Below, in pieces: positions 30,798-39,761 of a stretch of DNA of 47,358 nt. The notes under the pieces were generated by a model that saw only the letters and a list, made by a program, of their open reading frames with translations, was not told where the DNA came from and made no database searches. Origin of the DNA: a virus; the IMG/VR virus record IMGVR_UViG_3300021437_000030, positions 1 to 47,358 of that record. One strand, 5' to 3'. The position numbers and the translations under genes are program-made. Position 1 is the first letter of the stretch. The number at the start of each line of letters is the position of its first letter.

Positions 30798-32374
30798 TGT
30801 CCTTTACGTTATTGCAGGCGGGAACAGGGCTGCAATTGGTCACCAGTGCAGGAGTGATGGGATCTGCCTTGACACTGCCCACGAATATCACCCTGGACAG
30901 TACCAAAACCCCCCGGTTTGCCGTGTACGGGAAGTATGTGGTCATGGTGAACAGTCCCAGCCGCCCGCTGATCATTGACGGTACGGGAACGGTGCGGGTA
31001 TTGACACCCATGCCCCCTAGCAGCACGCCCACACTGACGGCTACTGGGGCTGGTACCCTCTCTGGAACGTACACGGGGGTGGCTCAGACTTTTGTGGTCA
31101 AGGATAGCAGCGGAAACATCATCAGTGAGAGTGGGTACGGACCTGCCGCCACAGGGTCAGTCGCATTGAACAATAACTTTCTCAAAGCAGCCAATCTCAC
31201 CCTGTCTGGAGACACCGTGACAGGCAGCCGCCTGTACCGTCCTACCACCCAGGGGACGATCTTGTTTCAATGGGTGGATCTGGATGGTAACACGCAAACC
31301 TCCGTGCAAGACGATACGAGCGATGCCGGAATCAGTCTCGTCGCTGCCCCAGTGCGAGGATCAGCCCCAGACCTGACCTTGATCGCGGAATGGCGCGCAC
31401 GGCTGTTTGGGGTGAGCCGCACCGATGTGGATACCCTCCGCTGGACTGAGGCTGGTACTATGTACGCATGGGGTGCGGCAAATACGCTGCCTATTCCCCG
31501 CATTGGTGCTGACACACGAGGTATCACGGCGTTTGCTCCCCGCAGGGAATTTCTGGGAGTGGGACGGCGTAATCTGCTTCAAGCGATTGTGGGAACCAGC
31601 AACAGCGATTTTCGAGTACTCAAAATCAGCGACAATGTGGGCATTGAGTCTCAAGAGTCTGTTGTAGTGATTCGGGATACCGCCTTCTTTCTCTGGAAGG
31701 ATGGGGTGTACACCTGGGGTCAGGATGGCGTGCAGTGTATCAGTGATGGCAAGGTGCGGAACTGGTTTGCTACGGATACCACATTTAATCGAGCTGTGTT
31801 CAACACCAGTTTTGCCCACTATGACAGCGTGAGGAATAAGTACAGACTGTTCCTGGCCGCAGCGGGTGGAACGACCATCAATCGCTGGGTCGAATACGAC
31901 CTCACCGATAAAACCTGGTGGGGGCCGCACCGGACAAGTGCGTTCTCCCCCACGTGTGCCGTTGTGGTCCCGAATGCCAACGATACCCTGGTGCCGATGA
32001 TTGGAGGGAGTGATGGCAATCTGTATCAAGAACAGGCCACGCGTACCGATGGGACCTCCACCGCCATCAGTTCCAGCTGGACCAGCAAGTTCCATGATGG
32101 CGGCACCCCTCATGTCGAGAAGTACTGGGATTTTCTGACGGTCTTGGGAGTTGTCCAAGCCGCGGGCACGGTGACGGTGACGCCCACACTGGGATATCTG
32201 AACAGCACTCCTGGCTCCTCTTTCACGTATGATCTGACCAAGGGCCGTCACCGTATTCGACGTCTCGGGGGTCCGGGGAAACTTGTGCAACTCAACTTTG
32301 CTCATGCCACGGTGGCCCAGGGCTGGTCCATCCTGGGATATGAGATCCCCTTTTTCGAGCTTGGGATTCGGTGA
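30797..32374 (+). CDS. large beta-rich tail protein
   Basis: 525 aa. ADLTLIAEW-type segments (APDLTLIAEWRARLFGVSRT), RGITAFAPRREFLGVGRRNL, RDTAFFLWKDGVYTWGQDGV and KYRLFLAAAGG repeat at blade-like spacing, again consistent with a beta-propeller tail hub or P22 gp10-like stabilisation protein. It may form one complex with the preceding protein, of which it could be a paralogue or second half. No catalytic motif seen. Confidence 0.65.
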   Translation: MSFTLLQAGTGLQLVTSAGVMGSALTLPTNITLDSTKTPRFAVYGKYVVMVNSPSRPLIIDGTGTVRVLTPMPPSSTPTLTATGAGTLSGTYTGVAQTFVVKDSSGNIISESGYGPAATGSVALNNNFLKAANLTLSGDTVTGSRLYRPTTQGTILFQWVDLDGNTQTSVQDDTSDAGISLVAAPVRGSAPDLTLIAEWRARLFGVSRTDVDTLRWTEAGTMYAWGAANTLPIPRIGADTRGITAFAPRREFLGVGRRNLLQAIVGTSNSDFRVLKISDNVGIESQESVVVIRDTAFFLWKDGVYTWGQDGVQCISDGKVRNWFATDTTFNRAVFNTSFAHYDSVRNKYRLFLAAAGGTTINRWVEYDLTDKTWWGPHRTSAFSPTCAVVVPNANDTLVPMIGGSDGNLYQEQATRTDGTSTAISSSWTSKFHDGGTPHVEKYWDFLTVLGVVQAAGTVTVTPTLGYLNSTPGSSFTYDLTKGRHRIRRLGGPGKLVQLNFAHATVAQGWSILGYEIPFFELGIR

Positions 32375-33246
32375 TGACCGCCCGCGCGAAGCCCTATACC
32401 TTCTCTTGGCCCCTCACGCCGGATCAAGTCGAAGGGATCGACGAGTCTTTTCAGATCCTCTTTGATGATGTACGCAATGGTGCGCTGGGACTGACCGCTG
32501 CTCAGCTTCTGGCACTGCTCCAGACTGGGACGAACATCACCATTAGTCTTGCTGGGTCAAAGATCGTCATCTCTGCCACTTCCAGCTCACAGGGGTCAGG
32601 CCTCGATGGAATGGATGGAGAGGACGGTGTGGGTCTTCCAGGGCCACAAGGGTTGCAAGGGTTGCAAGGGTTGCAAGGACTCGCAGGAGCACCAGGACTC
32701 ATGGGTCCTCCTGGAATGGACGGTAATAGCGGTGATGAAGCGACCAATTTTATGGGGTCACCAGTGCGCGCCCTTGGATGTGCCGTATACAAGAATACAA
32801 CACAATCCATTGCCGCTGCGACCTATGTCGCGATTACATGGGAGGTCAACAGTTTTGATACCGGTGGCATTCATAGCACCTCAAGCAATACCAGCCGATT
32901 TTATGCTCCACTCACCGGGAAGTATATTGTACAAGGGTCGGTGGGGTTTATCACCAGCGGGTATACGACCACGGCGTTTAGTCAAGGACAAATAGGGCTG
33001 AAAATTCGCATCAATAATACGACTGATTCTCCGGGCTCTGGGATATTCATGCCAATTGCTAGTGGACTGAACTCACTGAACCAATGGGCCTTTTGTCTCT
33101 CTGTTGTCGATTTGGTGGCCGGAGACTACATCGAAATCTACGCCTATCAATTGAACGCGCTGGATAACACGAAAGCCATCAATGTCTATGGTGACAACAC
33201 ACCGGCAAACTATGTCTCTGGCGCTCGATTTATGTGGCTCGGGTGA
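32371..33246 (+). CDS. collagen-like fibre protein with C1q/TNF-type head
   Basis: 291 aa from GTG 32371 (or ATG 32374), overlapping the upstream stop. Residues ~75-118 are Gly-X-Y collagen-like repeats (LPGPQGLQGLQGLQGLAGAP), coded by near-identical 9-base units. The C-terminal ~150 residues (SRFYAPLTGKYIVQGSVGF, SGARFMWLG) match the jelly-roll pattern of C1q-like phage fibre heads. Likely a host-binding fibre. The GC content falls in the head domain. Confidence 0.75.
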   Translation: MMTARAKPYTFSWPLTPDQVEGIDESFQILFDDVRNGALGLTAAQLLALLQTGTNITISLAGSKIVISATSSSQGSGLDGMDGEDGVGLPGPQGLQGLQGLQGLAGAPGLMGPPGMDGNSGDEATNFMGSPVRALGCAVYKNTTQSIAAATYVAITWEVNSFDTGGIHSTSSNTSRFYAPLTGKYIVQGSVGFITSGYTTTAFSQGQIGLKIRINNTTDSPGSGIFMPIASGLNSLNQWAFCLSVVDLVAGDYIEIYAYQLNALDNTKAINVYGDNTPANYVSGARFMWLG

Positions 33247-33264
33247 TGGGGCTGTCCATCAGTG

Positions 33265-33294
33265 ATGGTAGTCGAAGCAGAAACATAGTACAAT
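33265..33294 (+). promoter_or_regulatory. weak candidate promoter before ejection genes
   Basis: ATGGTA (33265-33270), 18 bases, TACAAT (33289-33294), in the 69-base gap before 33316. The -10 is identical to that at 16975 and the -35 differs by one base from TTGGTA there. Confidence 0.35.
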
Positions 33295-33315
33295 GTCAAG
33301 TGCAAGGATTATGCC

Positions 33316-34230
33316 ATGTTGTTAGATGTCGGATCTAAGGCCAAGCCCAGTCTTCAGGGGTTGTCGTCAACGTCGGACTTCTTTCCTGGCGGTGGTGGTG
33401 GGTTTGGCGGCGTGCCTGCCGGTGGTTCGCTTGCCAGTGCTGGGTTTGGCGGCGTGCCTGCCGGTAGTGGGTATGGCGGATCGCTTGCCAGTGCGGGGTT
33501 TGGCGGCGTGCCTGCCGGTGGTGGGTTAGGCAGAATGCCTGCCGGAGCCCAATCCATTGCGGGACCGTACAAAGACCCCACAACCGGAGCGTCCCTGGAC
33601 TATCCACTTGCTGGGGTGCCACCAGAACAGCAGTATGGGACCACTGCCGCCAAGCAAGCACAAGCCGAAGCTGAAGCCGCCCAAGCGGCCTTGTCCAGGC
33701 AGCAGGCTGGACAGGGACTTACTGCACAGACACAATCGGAACAGGCTGCCTCTGCTATGGCGACACAGCAGGCCGCCAGTGCCGCCGCTTTGCAGGCTCA
33801 GCGCGCAGCTGAGGCCCAGCAGGCATCAGAACGCGGATTCAATCAAGCGTCATCGTTCCTGTCTGCCACCCCTCAGAGTCAGTACGGAGCCGGGGGGCCG
33901 AGTGGCCCGAGCTTAGAAGACGCACAAGCGGCAGCATTTGCCCGTGCAAAGGATACGGCTGGGGCACTGGCTCGTGCCAGTCTGACGGCACTGAGAGAAT
34001 CGGCCGCGAGTCGAGGAACCTTGGGCGCAGGGTTTGAGGGGGTCAGTGAAGCACAGAATGCCATTGCTCCGGCCATGAACACCTTGGGCAACCTCAACGC
34101 AAGCCAGCTCAGTGATGCCTATGCTGCGGCACAGCATCGTGCTGATATGCAGCAGCAGGGCCAAATTGCTCAACGTGGACAGAATCTGGGCATGGCCCAA
34201 TCGATAATGGGCCTGAACAGGCTGTACTGA
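33316..34230 (+). CDS. putative internal virion protein with Gly-rich repeats
   Basis: 304 aa. N-terminal third has tandem SLASAGFGGVPAG-type repeats; the middle and end are Ala/Gln-rich helices (AKQAQAEAEAAQAALSRQQA, QAASAAALQAQRAAEAQQ) with ALRESAASRGTLGAGFEGVS near residue 230. Ala/Gln-rich, helix-prone proteins late in the structural operon before lysis genes are typical ejection proteins of short-tailed phages. Assignment by composition and place. Confidence 0.6.
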   Translation: MLLDVGSKAKPSLQGLSSTSDFFPGGGGGFGGVPAGGSLASAGFGGVPAGSGYGGSLASAGFGGVPAGGGLGRMPAGAQSIAGPYKDPTTGASLDYPLAGVPPEQQYGTTAAKQAQAEAEAAQAALSRQQAGQGLTAQTQSEQAASAMATQQAASAAALQAQRAAEAQQASERGFNQASSFLSATPQSQYGAGGPSGPSLEDAQAAAFARAKDTAGALARASLTALRESAASRGTLGAGFEGVSEAQNAIAPAMNTLGNLNASQLSDAYAAAQHRADMQQQGQIAQRGQNLGMAQSIMGLNRLY

Positions 34231-34631
34231 TGCCCAGCAAGTTTTTGCCCAATCAGTCTACAGGATACAATGGACTGACCGGATCCCCTGCCCAATGGAA
34301 AGAAGGCCCTACCACAGGAGGGGAAACAGGCAGCGGCATGTGGGTAGACGCTCAGGGACAACAGATTCGAGATGATGCTATTCGTGCAACTGCACCTGAT
34401 GTCACAACCACGACGAATGCTCCAAGCGTTACGGGATTGACCTCCAGTGCAACATCTGGTGTGGCGGGAGGTACGAGTGGAGGGGAAGACAGCACCCCAG
34501 GGGGAGGACCACCAGAAACCGTGGGAGCAGAAGGTACACAAATGTTGGCGGGAGCAGGAGGCTTGCGTCCAGGACTAGGCCAACGCATTTTTCCCCAATC
34601 CATTCAGGCACTTCAGGCAAGGATCTACTAA
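34230..34631 (+). CDS. low-complexity virion-type protein
   Basis: 133 aa, Gly/Thr/Ser-rich (SATSGVAGGTSGGEDSTPGG), starts in the stop of the previous gene (TGATG). Probably disordered. May belong with the ejection-like group. No family recognised. Confidence 0.55.
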   Translation: MPSKFLPNQSTGYNGLTGSPAQWKEGPTTGGETGSGMWVDAQGQQIRDDAIRATAPDVTTTTNAPSVTGLTSSATSGVAGGTSGGEDSTPGGGPPETVGAEGTQMLAGAGGLRPGLGQRIFPQSIQALQARIY

Positions 34632-34632
34632 C

Positions 34633-35073
34633 GTGCAAGCCATCAACGCTCTCCGCATCGGCCGGCCTGGCACGAATCTTGCTTTGCCGCGCGATCCTTC
34701 GGAGCCGTCTGATCCCTTGGGTGAAAACATGGCGTTAGCTCAACGAGCGCAGGATCGGGCACATGAATATTATGATCCGCTTGTGCAACAACTGGGCGTG
34801 GCGGGTGCCGAAGCCGCCCGACAGGCGTACTATGCCGAACAACAGGATCCTCAAGGGTTTAATGCACTCAATCAGGCATTGTATGAGAAAGGCGCTCGGG
34901 TCACCTCCGCTCCTGGACTGTCATCTTCCCCCATGGGCCAGCCGTCCACACTGTTTGCTCCCGGACAAACCAGTGCCGTACCCACTCCACCATCCATCAG
35001 CGCACTTCGTACCCGACGCGGCTATCCCGTTGGCGTTTCTCAACCCACACAGGAGATGCGAGGATCAGCATGA
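34633..35073 (+). CDS. hypothetical virion-type protein
   Basis: 146 aa from GTG 34633. Helical core (ENMALAQRAQDRAHEYYDPL, EAARQAYYAEQQ) then Pro/Ser/Thr-rich tail. Overlaps the next start by four bases (ATGA). Part of the ejection-like cluster by composition. Confidence 0.55.
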   Translation: MQAINALRIGRPGTNLALPRDPSEPSDPLGENMALAQRAQDRAHEYYDPLVQQLGVAGAEAARQAYYAEQQDPQGFNALNQALYEKGARVTSAPGLSSSPMGQPSTLFAPGQTSAVPTPPSISALRTRRGYPVGVSQPTQEMRGSA

Positions 35074-35438
35074 CCGGGCCAGCATGGATTGCCTCTCTGA
35101 CCGCTTCCAAGGGGCCTGGAACGCGCGCATTGGACGGGAGGCTCGGAAGCCCTACCCCGCAAACAATGGGGCCTCCTGCGCCGCCTAATGCCCTTGGACG
35201 CCCAGCCTCGTGGGGAGACAGTCCCGCGCAAGGTGGCACCACCAATGGCCCTGAAAGTGGATCGGGTGTTGGTAGTGTGCAGCCAGAAGCCATTGCGAGC
35301 ATGTACAGGCAGGGGGGCATCAGTCCTGCAAGACCCATGCCAGCGTCCATCAGTGGCCTGTATAGGCCTGTAAAATCCATCCCCAGTCAGTCCGGGCAGT
35401 TTAAGCCAGGCGGCGGGGGTAGTATGGGACCATTTTAA
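35070..35438 (+). CDS. Pro/Gly-rich hypothetical protein
   Basis: 122 aa, coupled by ATGA. Almost entirely Gly/Pro/Ser (PPAPPNALGRPASWGDS, RQGGISPARPMPASISG), probably disordered. Role unknown; it lies within the ejection-like cluster. Confidence 0.5.
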   Translation: MTGPAWIASLTASKGPGTRALDGRLGSPTPQTMGPPAPPNALGRPASWGDSPAQGGTTNGPESGSGVGSVQPEAIASMYRQGGISPARPMPASISGLYRPVKSIPSQSGQFKPGGGGSMGPF

Positions 35439-35439
35439 T

Positions 35440-36495
35440 ATGCCTGACTACAGCGCCCTACAGAACATCCTGAATCCCACTCGGAAGGTCATCACCGACC
35501 CTACCGAAGCGGTGTCTACCCGGCAGGGGATGATTCCCTCGATGTCTCCAGAGATCGCGTTAGCGTCCCTGCGCGATCAGCGGAAGGGAGAATTGGAGGA
35601 GGCACACATCGCGGATCCTGGTAATACGCGTCTTGCCGGGTTATTGGGGATCCTCAAAGGGGATATCGCCAGTGATCCTTCTACCGGGGACGCCGCACGG
35701 AAGATCCACCAAGCCTACACCCAGTATGCGGATCCCGAGGCGACCTACACTCGTGAACACGTCGCGCGGGATGTCACGGCGGCCGAACAAGCCAAAGCCC
35801 ATGCAGAATCATACGGAAAGGCGACAGGCAGTCAAGAAGCGGAATTGTCCGATCAAGGACAGGCTGTCGCCCAACATACCCTTGAACGCGCACAGACACT
35901 GAAACAGACACCCGTTCCCGTTCCAGGTCAGTACTCATTTCCACCAACCGGCAGTGCGGGCGGTGTGGGTGGTGTGGGTGGTGTGGGTAGTGTGGGTGAG
36001 ACAGGTGGTCTGCCTCCCAATCTCAAACCCCTCTCTCAAAAAGAATCCGGATCGTTGGATGCACTCCACACCGCGGCCCCGCTCATTGGAGAACTGGAAC
36101 AAACGCTTGGACAGGGTGATCAGGGAGGCAATGCCTTCTCTAACAGGTTGGCGTACTATGGGTACAAGGCGGGCATGGCGCCTGACACCATTCAATCCAT
36201 CCCGGGTGTCAGTCCACACACGAACAAGCGTATTCAATTGGCCGGGTTGCTCCGCATTATGGGCGCTGCTCCGTACATGGCCGGCTCTCGCAGTTTTCAA
36301 TTGCTCAAACAAGCTGAGGAGCATCTAACCGATCCCGGGGCAGCAGATGCACAAGTGTCGGCCCGGTTGCAGGAATTGAAAGCGTTGTGGCCTCGACTGC
36401 AACAGGAATTGATTCAGGCCCACATCTCTCCGGGGGCTCCCATCAACTTCGCTCCGTATTCATCGAGTGAATCGGATTGGCAGGATGTCAAGTAA
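35440..36495 (+). CDS. putative ejection / internal virion protein
   Basis: 351 aa. Helical segments (PEIALASLRDQRKGELEEAH, TAAEQAKAHAESYGKATG), a Val-Gly repeat linker (GGVGGVGGVGSVG), then a helical C-terminal half (LIGELEQTLGQGDQ..., LKALWPRLQQELIQAH). The layout resembles internal virion proteins of other podoviruses, which enter the host with the DNA. No enzymatic motif. Confidence 0.6.
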   Translation: MPDYSALQNILNPTRKVITDPTEAVSTRQGMIPSMSPEIALASLRDQRKGELEEAHIADPGNTRLAGLLGILKGDIASDPSTGDAARKIHQAYTQYADPEATYTREHVARDVTAAEQAKAHAESYGKATGSQEAELSDQGQAVAQHTLERAQTLKQTPVPVPGQYSFPPTGSAGGVGGVGGVGSVGETGGLPPNLKPLSQKESGSLDALHTAAPLIGELEQTLGQGDQGGNAFSNRLAYYGYKAGMAPDTIQSIPGVSPHTNKRIQLAGLLRIMGAAPYMAGSRSFQLLKQAEEHLTDPGAADAQVSARLQELKALWPRLQQELIQAHISPGAPINFAPYSSSESDWQDVK

Positions 36496-37650
36496 ATGCC
36501 TACACCGGGTCAAGTACAACACAACAGCAAAACTGGCGAGTACCGTCGGTGGACGGGGGACGCCTGGGAATCCCACCCACCCGCACCGCCCGTTGCGGAA
36601 AGTGAGCCAGGGACGTGGTGGGGTGGGTTTACCAAACACCTCCTGGAAAAAGAACCCGCCACGCTCGCAGCGTTGGGCGGGGGTGCGGCCATGGCGACCG
36701 GCGGTGCGGGATTACTTGGTCCGGCAGCGGTTAATGCGATCACGGCTGGAGCCCCGGCGGCCTCCATCGGCCTACAAAAATTATCCCAATTGCTGTACGG
36801 GGATCCAGTAGACCCATTGTCTGCGGGGGATGTGGCCACAGCGGCGTCTGGACCCCTGAGCGCGTATGGGGGCCCAGCGATCGGTCGAGTCGCGGGGCGC
36901 GTTGGTGCCTCTCCTGTCGCACAAAAGATTATTGGAGCGGCCGGCGGAATGTTGGCTGGCGGGACCGCGGGCCAAACCGTTGGACATCCCTTCTTGGGCG
37001 CCATGTTGGGAGAACAAGCTGGGCAACGCAGTGCTCCATATGTCGTCGGTCCAATCGCGCGGGGGGTAGAGTCAGTCGCTAGTAAGATCCAACCCGGTAT
37101 TGTGACCCGATTGAAGGAGATGTGGGCGCCACAGCAGGCAATGGCCAGTACTGTGACATCCCCAGCAGAAACCGCAGCACTCAAGCTCAGCATTCGCCCC
37201 AGTCAAGAGATTCCCTATCGTGCGGGTGGATCAGTTCAGCCACTGACTCCGGAACCCCCATCGATTCAAGCGTTGAAGAACGCCGAGACGTTCGGCCGTG
37301 CCACCAGAGTGGGCGGACGGTACGGTCCAGAATCCACACCCCAACCCCTTCCTGGTATTGCTCGGCGTGGTGTGGAAGTGAGGCAGGCCCTTGAAGGGGA
37401 GCAACCCACAGGTCCTCGCTCCGCCAATGATATGTGGGCAGGGGGCACGTATGATCCAATTCTCCAGCAAGTGGCCAACAACGCTCCCATGAGTGAGATT
37501 CGCCCGGTGGCTCAGGATATCTGGGAGAACCAGGTCAATCAGCAGGCACTGGAACCCAGTATTCAAGTCCACGATCTTCTTCGCCGACAGGCAAAGAACC
37601 CTCCCGGCCCCGAATCCCTGATGTCCCTGTGGCCCAGGCAAACCCCATGA
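36496..37650 (+). CDS. putative internal virion protein with hydrophobic core
   Basis: 384 aa. Starts with QHNSKTGEYRRWTGDAWESH, a short beta motif seen in phage internal proteins, followed by a long Gly/Ala-rich hydrophobic region (AALGGGAAMATGGAGLLGPA, IIGAAGGMLAGGTAG) able to insert in membranes through Gly-zipper helices, then a polar C-terminal half. A membrane-inserting ejection protein is a reasonable inference. Its stop overlaps the next start (ATGA). Confidence 0.6.
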   Translation: MPTPGQVQHNSKTGEYRRWTGDAWESHPPAPPVAESEPGTWWGGFTKHLLEKEPATLAALGGGAAMATGGAGLLGPAAVNAITAGAPAASIGLQKLSQLLYGDPVDPLSAGDVATAASGPLSAYGGPAIGRVAGRVGASPVAQKIIGAAGGMLAGGTAGQTVGHPFLGAMLGEQAGQRSAPYVVGPIARGVESVASKIQPGIVTRLKEMWAPQQAMASTVTSPAETAALKLSIRPSQEIPYRAGGSVQPLTPEPPSIQALKNAETFGRATRVGGRYGPESTPQPLPGIARRGVEVRQALEGEQPTGPRSANDMWAGGTYDPILQQVANNAPMSEIRPVAQDIWENQVNQQALEPSIQVHDLLRRQAKNPPGPESLMSLWPRQTP

Positions 37651-37865
37651 CCCCCCAACGCGTCAATAATGTCCTTGCTGCGGCCGCGTTGCTGGTCGCT
37701 TTGGCCACATGGGCCATGGGCGCCATCCATGTATACACCAAAGAAGGTGTGGAAGCCACGTCACGCATCACTAAAGTGGAAGTCAAGCAAGATGATGCGG
37801 AAAAGCGCCTCGACCGCATGGAAACCAAACTCGACTATTTGGTCGAGAAGCTGAAAAAGTGGTAA
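37647..37865 (+). CDS. small single-span protein with coiled coil (holin or spanin-like)
   Basis: 72 aa from ATG 37647. One membrane segment (VLAAAALLVALATWAMGAIH) followed by a charged coiled coil (TKVEVKQDDAEKRLDRMETK). The topology is that of small phage lysis proteins such as i-spanins or class III-like holins. It lies in a three-gene lysis cassette. The exact role cannot be fixed from sequence. Confidence 0.6.
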   Translation: MTPQRVNNVLAAAALLVALATWAMGAIHVYTKEGVEATSRITKVEVKQDDAEKRLDRMETKLDYLVEKLKKW

Positions 37866-37873
37866 ACTGGGTT

Positions 37874-38044
37874 ATGAAACCGTGGTACCTCTCCAAGACC
37901 CTCTGGGTGAACGCCCTGGCTATAGCGATCTATGCCATCAAGGTGTATTTCAAGATCGACGCCATCCCCGCGATTGACCCGTCTGCGCTCGCCTTCGTCA
38001 ATCTGCTCCTGCGGGTCATTACCAGCAAACCGCTCACCACGTAA
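37874..38044 (+). CDS. holin-like small membrane protein
   Basis: 56 aa from ATG 37874. WYLSKTLWVNALAIAIYAIK is one membrane span preceded by SKTLWVN, an opening I associate with small phage holin-like proteins; the C terminus (FVNLLLRVITSKP) is amphipathic. Directly followed by the wall-degrading enzyme gene. Confidence 0.6.
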   Translation: MKPWYLSKTLWVNALAIAIYAIKVYFKIDAIPAIDPSALAFVNLLLRVITSKPLTT

Positions 38045-38440
38045 ATGTGGCGGTACGTCCAAAGTACCGGCAGGCTCTACCAGAACAGTACCTACATTTC
38101 TGTCGGGTACTCCGGCTTTGGGATTGGGCGCAACAACCCACAGGAACAAGCCACGCCTAACGTCGGGCCGATTCCCTGCGGACAATACACGATTGCCCCA
38201 CCTGTGGATCTTCACGTTCCTGGCCCACACGGTCCCTTTGTACTGCCTCTGCTTCCCAACCCAGCCAATGAAATGTTTGGCCGGAGTGGCTTCCTTATTC
38301 ACGGGGATGCCATTCATCATCCTGGCGATGCCTCCCATGGGTGTATCATTCTCCCTCGCGCTACCCGTGACTATCTCTGGGCCTCCGGAGACCGAGCCCT
38401 GCTGGTCGTCGCACGAGAGGCCGCAGCCACAATATGTTAA
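38045..38440 (+). CDS. cell-wall hydrolase, L,D-transpeptidase/DUF2778-type fold
   Basis: 131 aa. FLIHGD (His86) and ASHGCI (Cys100) form the H-x-D...S-x-G-C motif of L,D-transpeptidase-like and Tlde1/DUF2778 enzymes, which cut or exchange peptidoglycan peptides. A Tyr/Gly-rich N-terminal beta region (YVQSTGRLYQNSTYISVGYS) completes the fold. Placed after two small membrane proteins, it is the probable endolysin. No signal peptide is visible. Such folds act on Gram-negative-type peptidoglycan, which hints at the host. Confidence 0.75.
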   Translation: MWRYVQSTGRLYQNSTYISVGYSGFGIGRNNPQEQATPNVGPIPCGQYTIAPPVDLHVPGPHGPFVLPLLPNPANEMFGRSGFLIHGDAIHHPGDASHGCIILPRATRDYLWASGDRALLVVAREAAATIC

Positions 38441-38582
38441 GGGGACTAAACACATCGCCCTCAAACTGTTAGGACCATAAGGTTCTCCATCCCCAACCAT
38501 CCCATCGTGCATGAGCGTTAACGATAACTGCCTTAACTTGAAATTGTCCTAGAACGGCACACGGATTGCTTGTGGAAACTCA

Positions 38583-39353
38583 ATGCCCAAACCCCGAATT
38601 GTGTTGTATGACCTAGAGACATCACATAATCTGGCGGCGGTGTTCCAGCTCAAGCAGCAAGACAACTACATTCCCTACGACAACATCATTCAAGAACGAT
38701 ACATTATCTGTGCCTCGTGGAAGGTGCTGGGGGAAAAGGCTGTCCATGCCGTGAGTGTCCTGGATGATCCCAAGCGGTTTGCCAAGCACCCACAGGATGA
38801 CTTCCATGTCTGTACCGTCCTTCACCAGGTGCTCTCTGAATCCGATGTGATCGTGGCACATAATGGCGATCAGTTTGACCAGAAGTTTGTGGCCGCACGG
38901 TTTCTCATCCATGGCTTAGACCCCCTCCCGCCCATCACTTCCATCGACACCCTCACCGTCGCCCGCTCCCGCTTCCTGTTCAACGCCAATCACCTGGATT
39001 ACCTCGGCAACATCCTCAAAGTCGGACGCAAAAAGCCGACCACCGGAGGATTGTGGCTGCGGGTGCTTAAGGGTGATGCCTCAGCCGTCAGGGAGATGGT
39101 GAAGTACAACAAACAGGATGTGGCACTATTGGAGCGTGTCTTCCTCAAGCTTCGCCCCTACATGGCCAACCATGTCAATCGGGAGTTGTATGGAGAGCAG
39201 GGCTGTCCACGTTGTGGATCCCGTCGGGTGCAGGCGCGTGGCCTCCATCGCGCCATCAGTCGAGCCTATCAGCGGTGGCACTGTCAAGCCTGCGGTGGGT
39301 GGTACAAGAGCGTCAAAGCCGACCCCATTCGTACCACAAAGCGTACGCTCTAG
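38583..39353 (+). CDS. DEDD-type exonuclease with C-terminal zinc ribbon
   Basis: 256 aa. YDLETS (Asp10, Glu12), VAHNGDQFDQKF (Asp99 region) and YNKQDVALL (Asp179, with Tyr175) are the three Exo motifs of RNase H-like 3'-5' exonucleases (YprB/RNase_H_2 type). CPRC (208) and CQAC (234) form a zinc ribbon. All catalytic acids are present. Since the polymerase gene set carries its own exonuclease domain, this one may serve recombination or DNA end processing. The 142-base gap before it shows no gene. Confidence 0.8.
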   Translation: MPKPRIVLYDLETSHNLAAVFQLKQQDNYIPYDNIIQERYIICASWKVLGEKAVHAVSVLDDPKRFAKHPQDDFHVCTVLHQVLSESDVIVAHNGDQFDQKFVAARFLIHGLDPLPPITSIDTLTVARSRFLFNANHLDYLGNILKVGRKKPTTGGLWLRVLKGDASAVREMVKYNKQDVALLERVFLKLRPYMANHVNRELYGEQGCPRCGSRRVQARGLHRAISRAYQRWHCQACGGWYKSVKADPIRTTKRTL

Positions 39354-39359
39354 GTCCGT

Positions 39360-39761
39360 ATGGACCAAACCTTTCTCAAACTCGTTCCCCAACGCCACGA
39401 TCAGGACTGTCTAATCTGCTGCTTGGCCATGCTGCTAGGCACCTCCTACGAGGCGACCCTGCTTGCGGTGAGCAAGGTCAAGCCCGACTCGGGCACACAC
39501 GGATTGTACTGGACAGATGCACGGAAAGCGGCCAGGAAGTTAGGGTACAAGGTACGAACAGTACGCACCAAGCGAACGTACCCTAGTCTTATCGGCGTCT
39601 TAGACTGCGTGCCAACACGGGTCGATCAGCTGCACCACGCGGTGATGATTCTCCGTGGGGTGGTGGTGGATCCACACAATCAGTCGGTGTGGGATGATTG
39701 GGAGGTGTACCTGGAGATGGAGGGGTACCATGCAGGGTCGGTACTGATTCGGGCATCCTGA
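39360..39761 (+). CDS. C39/papain-like protein
   Basis: 133 aa. VPQRHDQDCLICCLAMLLG (Gln15, Cys17) then HHAVMILRGVVVDPHN (His93, Asp104) follow the Q...C...H...D order of peptidase C39-like domains, which cleave leader peptides or act as cysteine proteases. Length fits the bare domain. Its last 173 bases overlap the 3' end of a convergent gene. No partner transporter is present. Substrate unknown. Confidence 0.65.
   Translation: MDQTFLKLVPQRHDQDCLICCLAMLLGTSYEATLLAVSKVKPDSGTHGLYWTDARKAARKLGYKVRTVRTKRTYPSLIGVLDCVPTRVDQLHHAVMILRGVVVDPHNQSVWDDWEVYLEMEGYHAGSVLIRAS

Noticed and set aside
31361-32305. 314-codon leftward frame over the large tail gene
   Set aside because: Same reason; no protein-like motif.
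38441-38582. Gap between lysis and exonuclease genes checked for tRNA, promoter and terminator
   Set aside because: No stem set, no box pair with proper spacing and no T-run hairpin could be supported.
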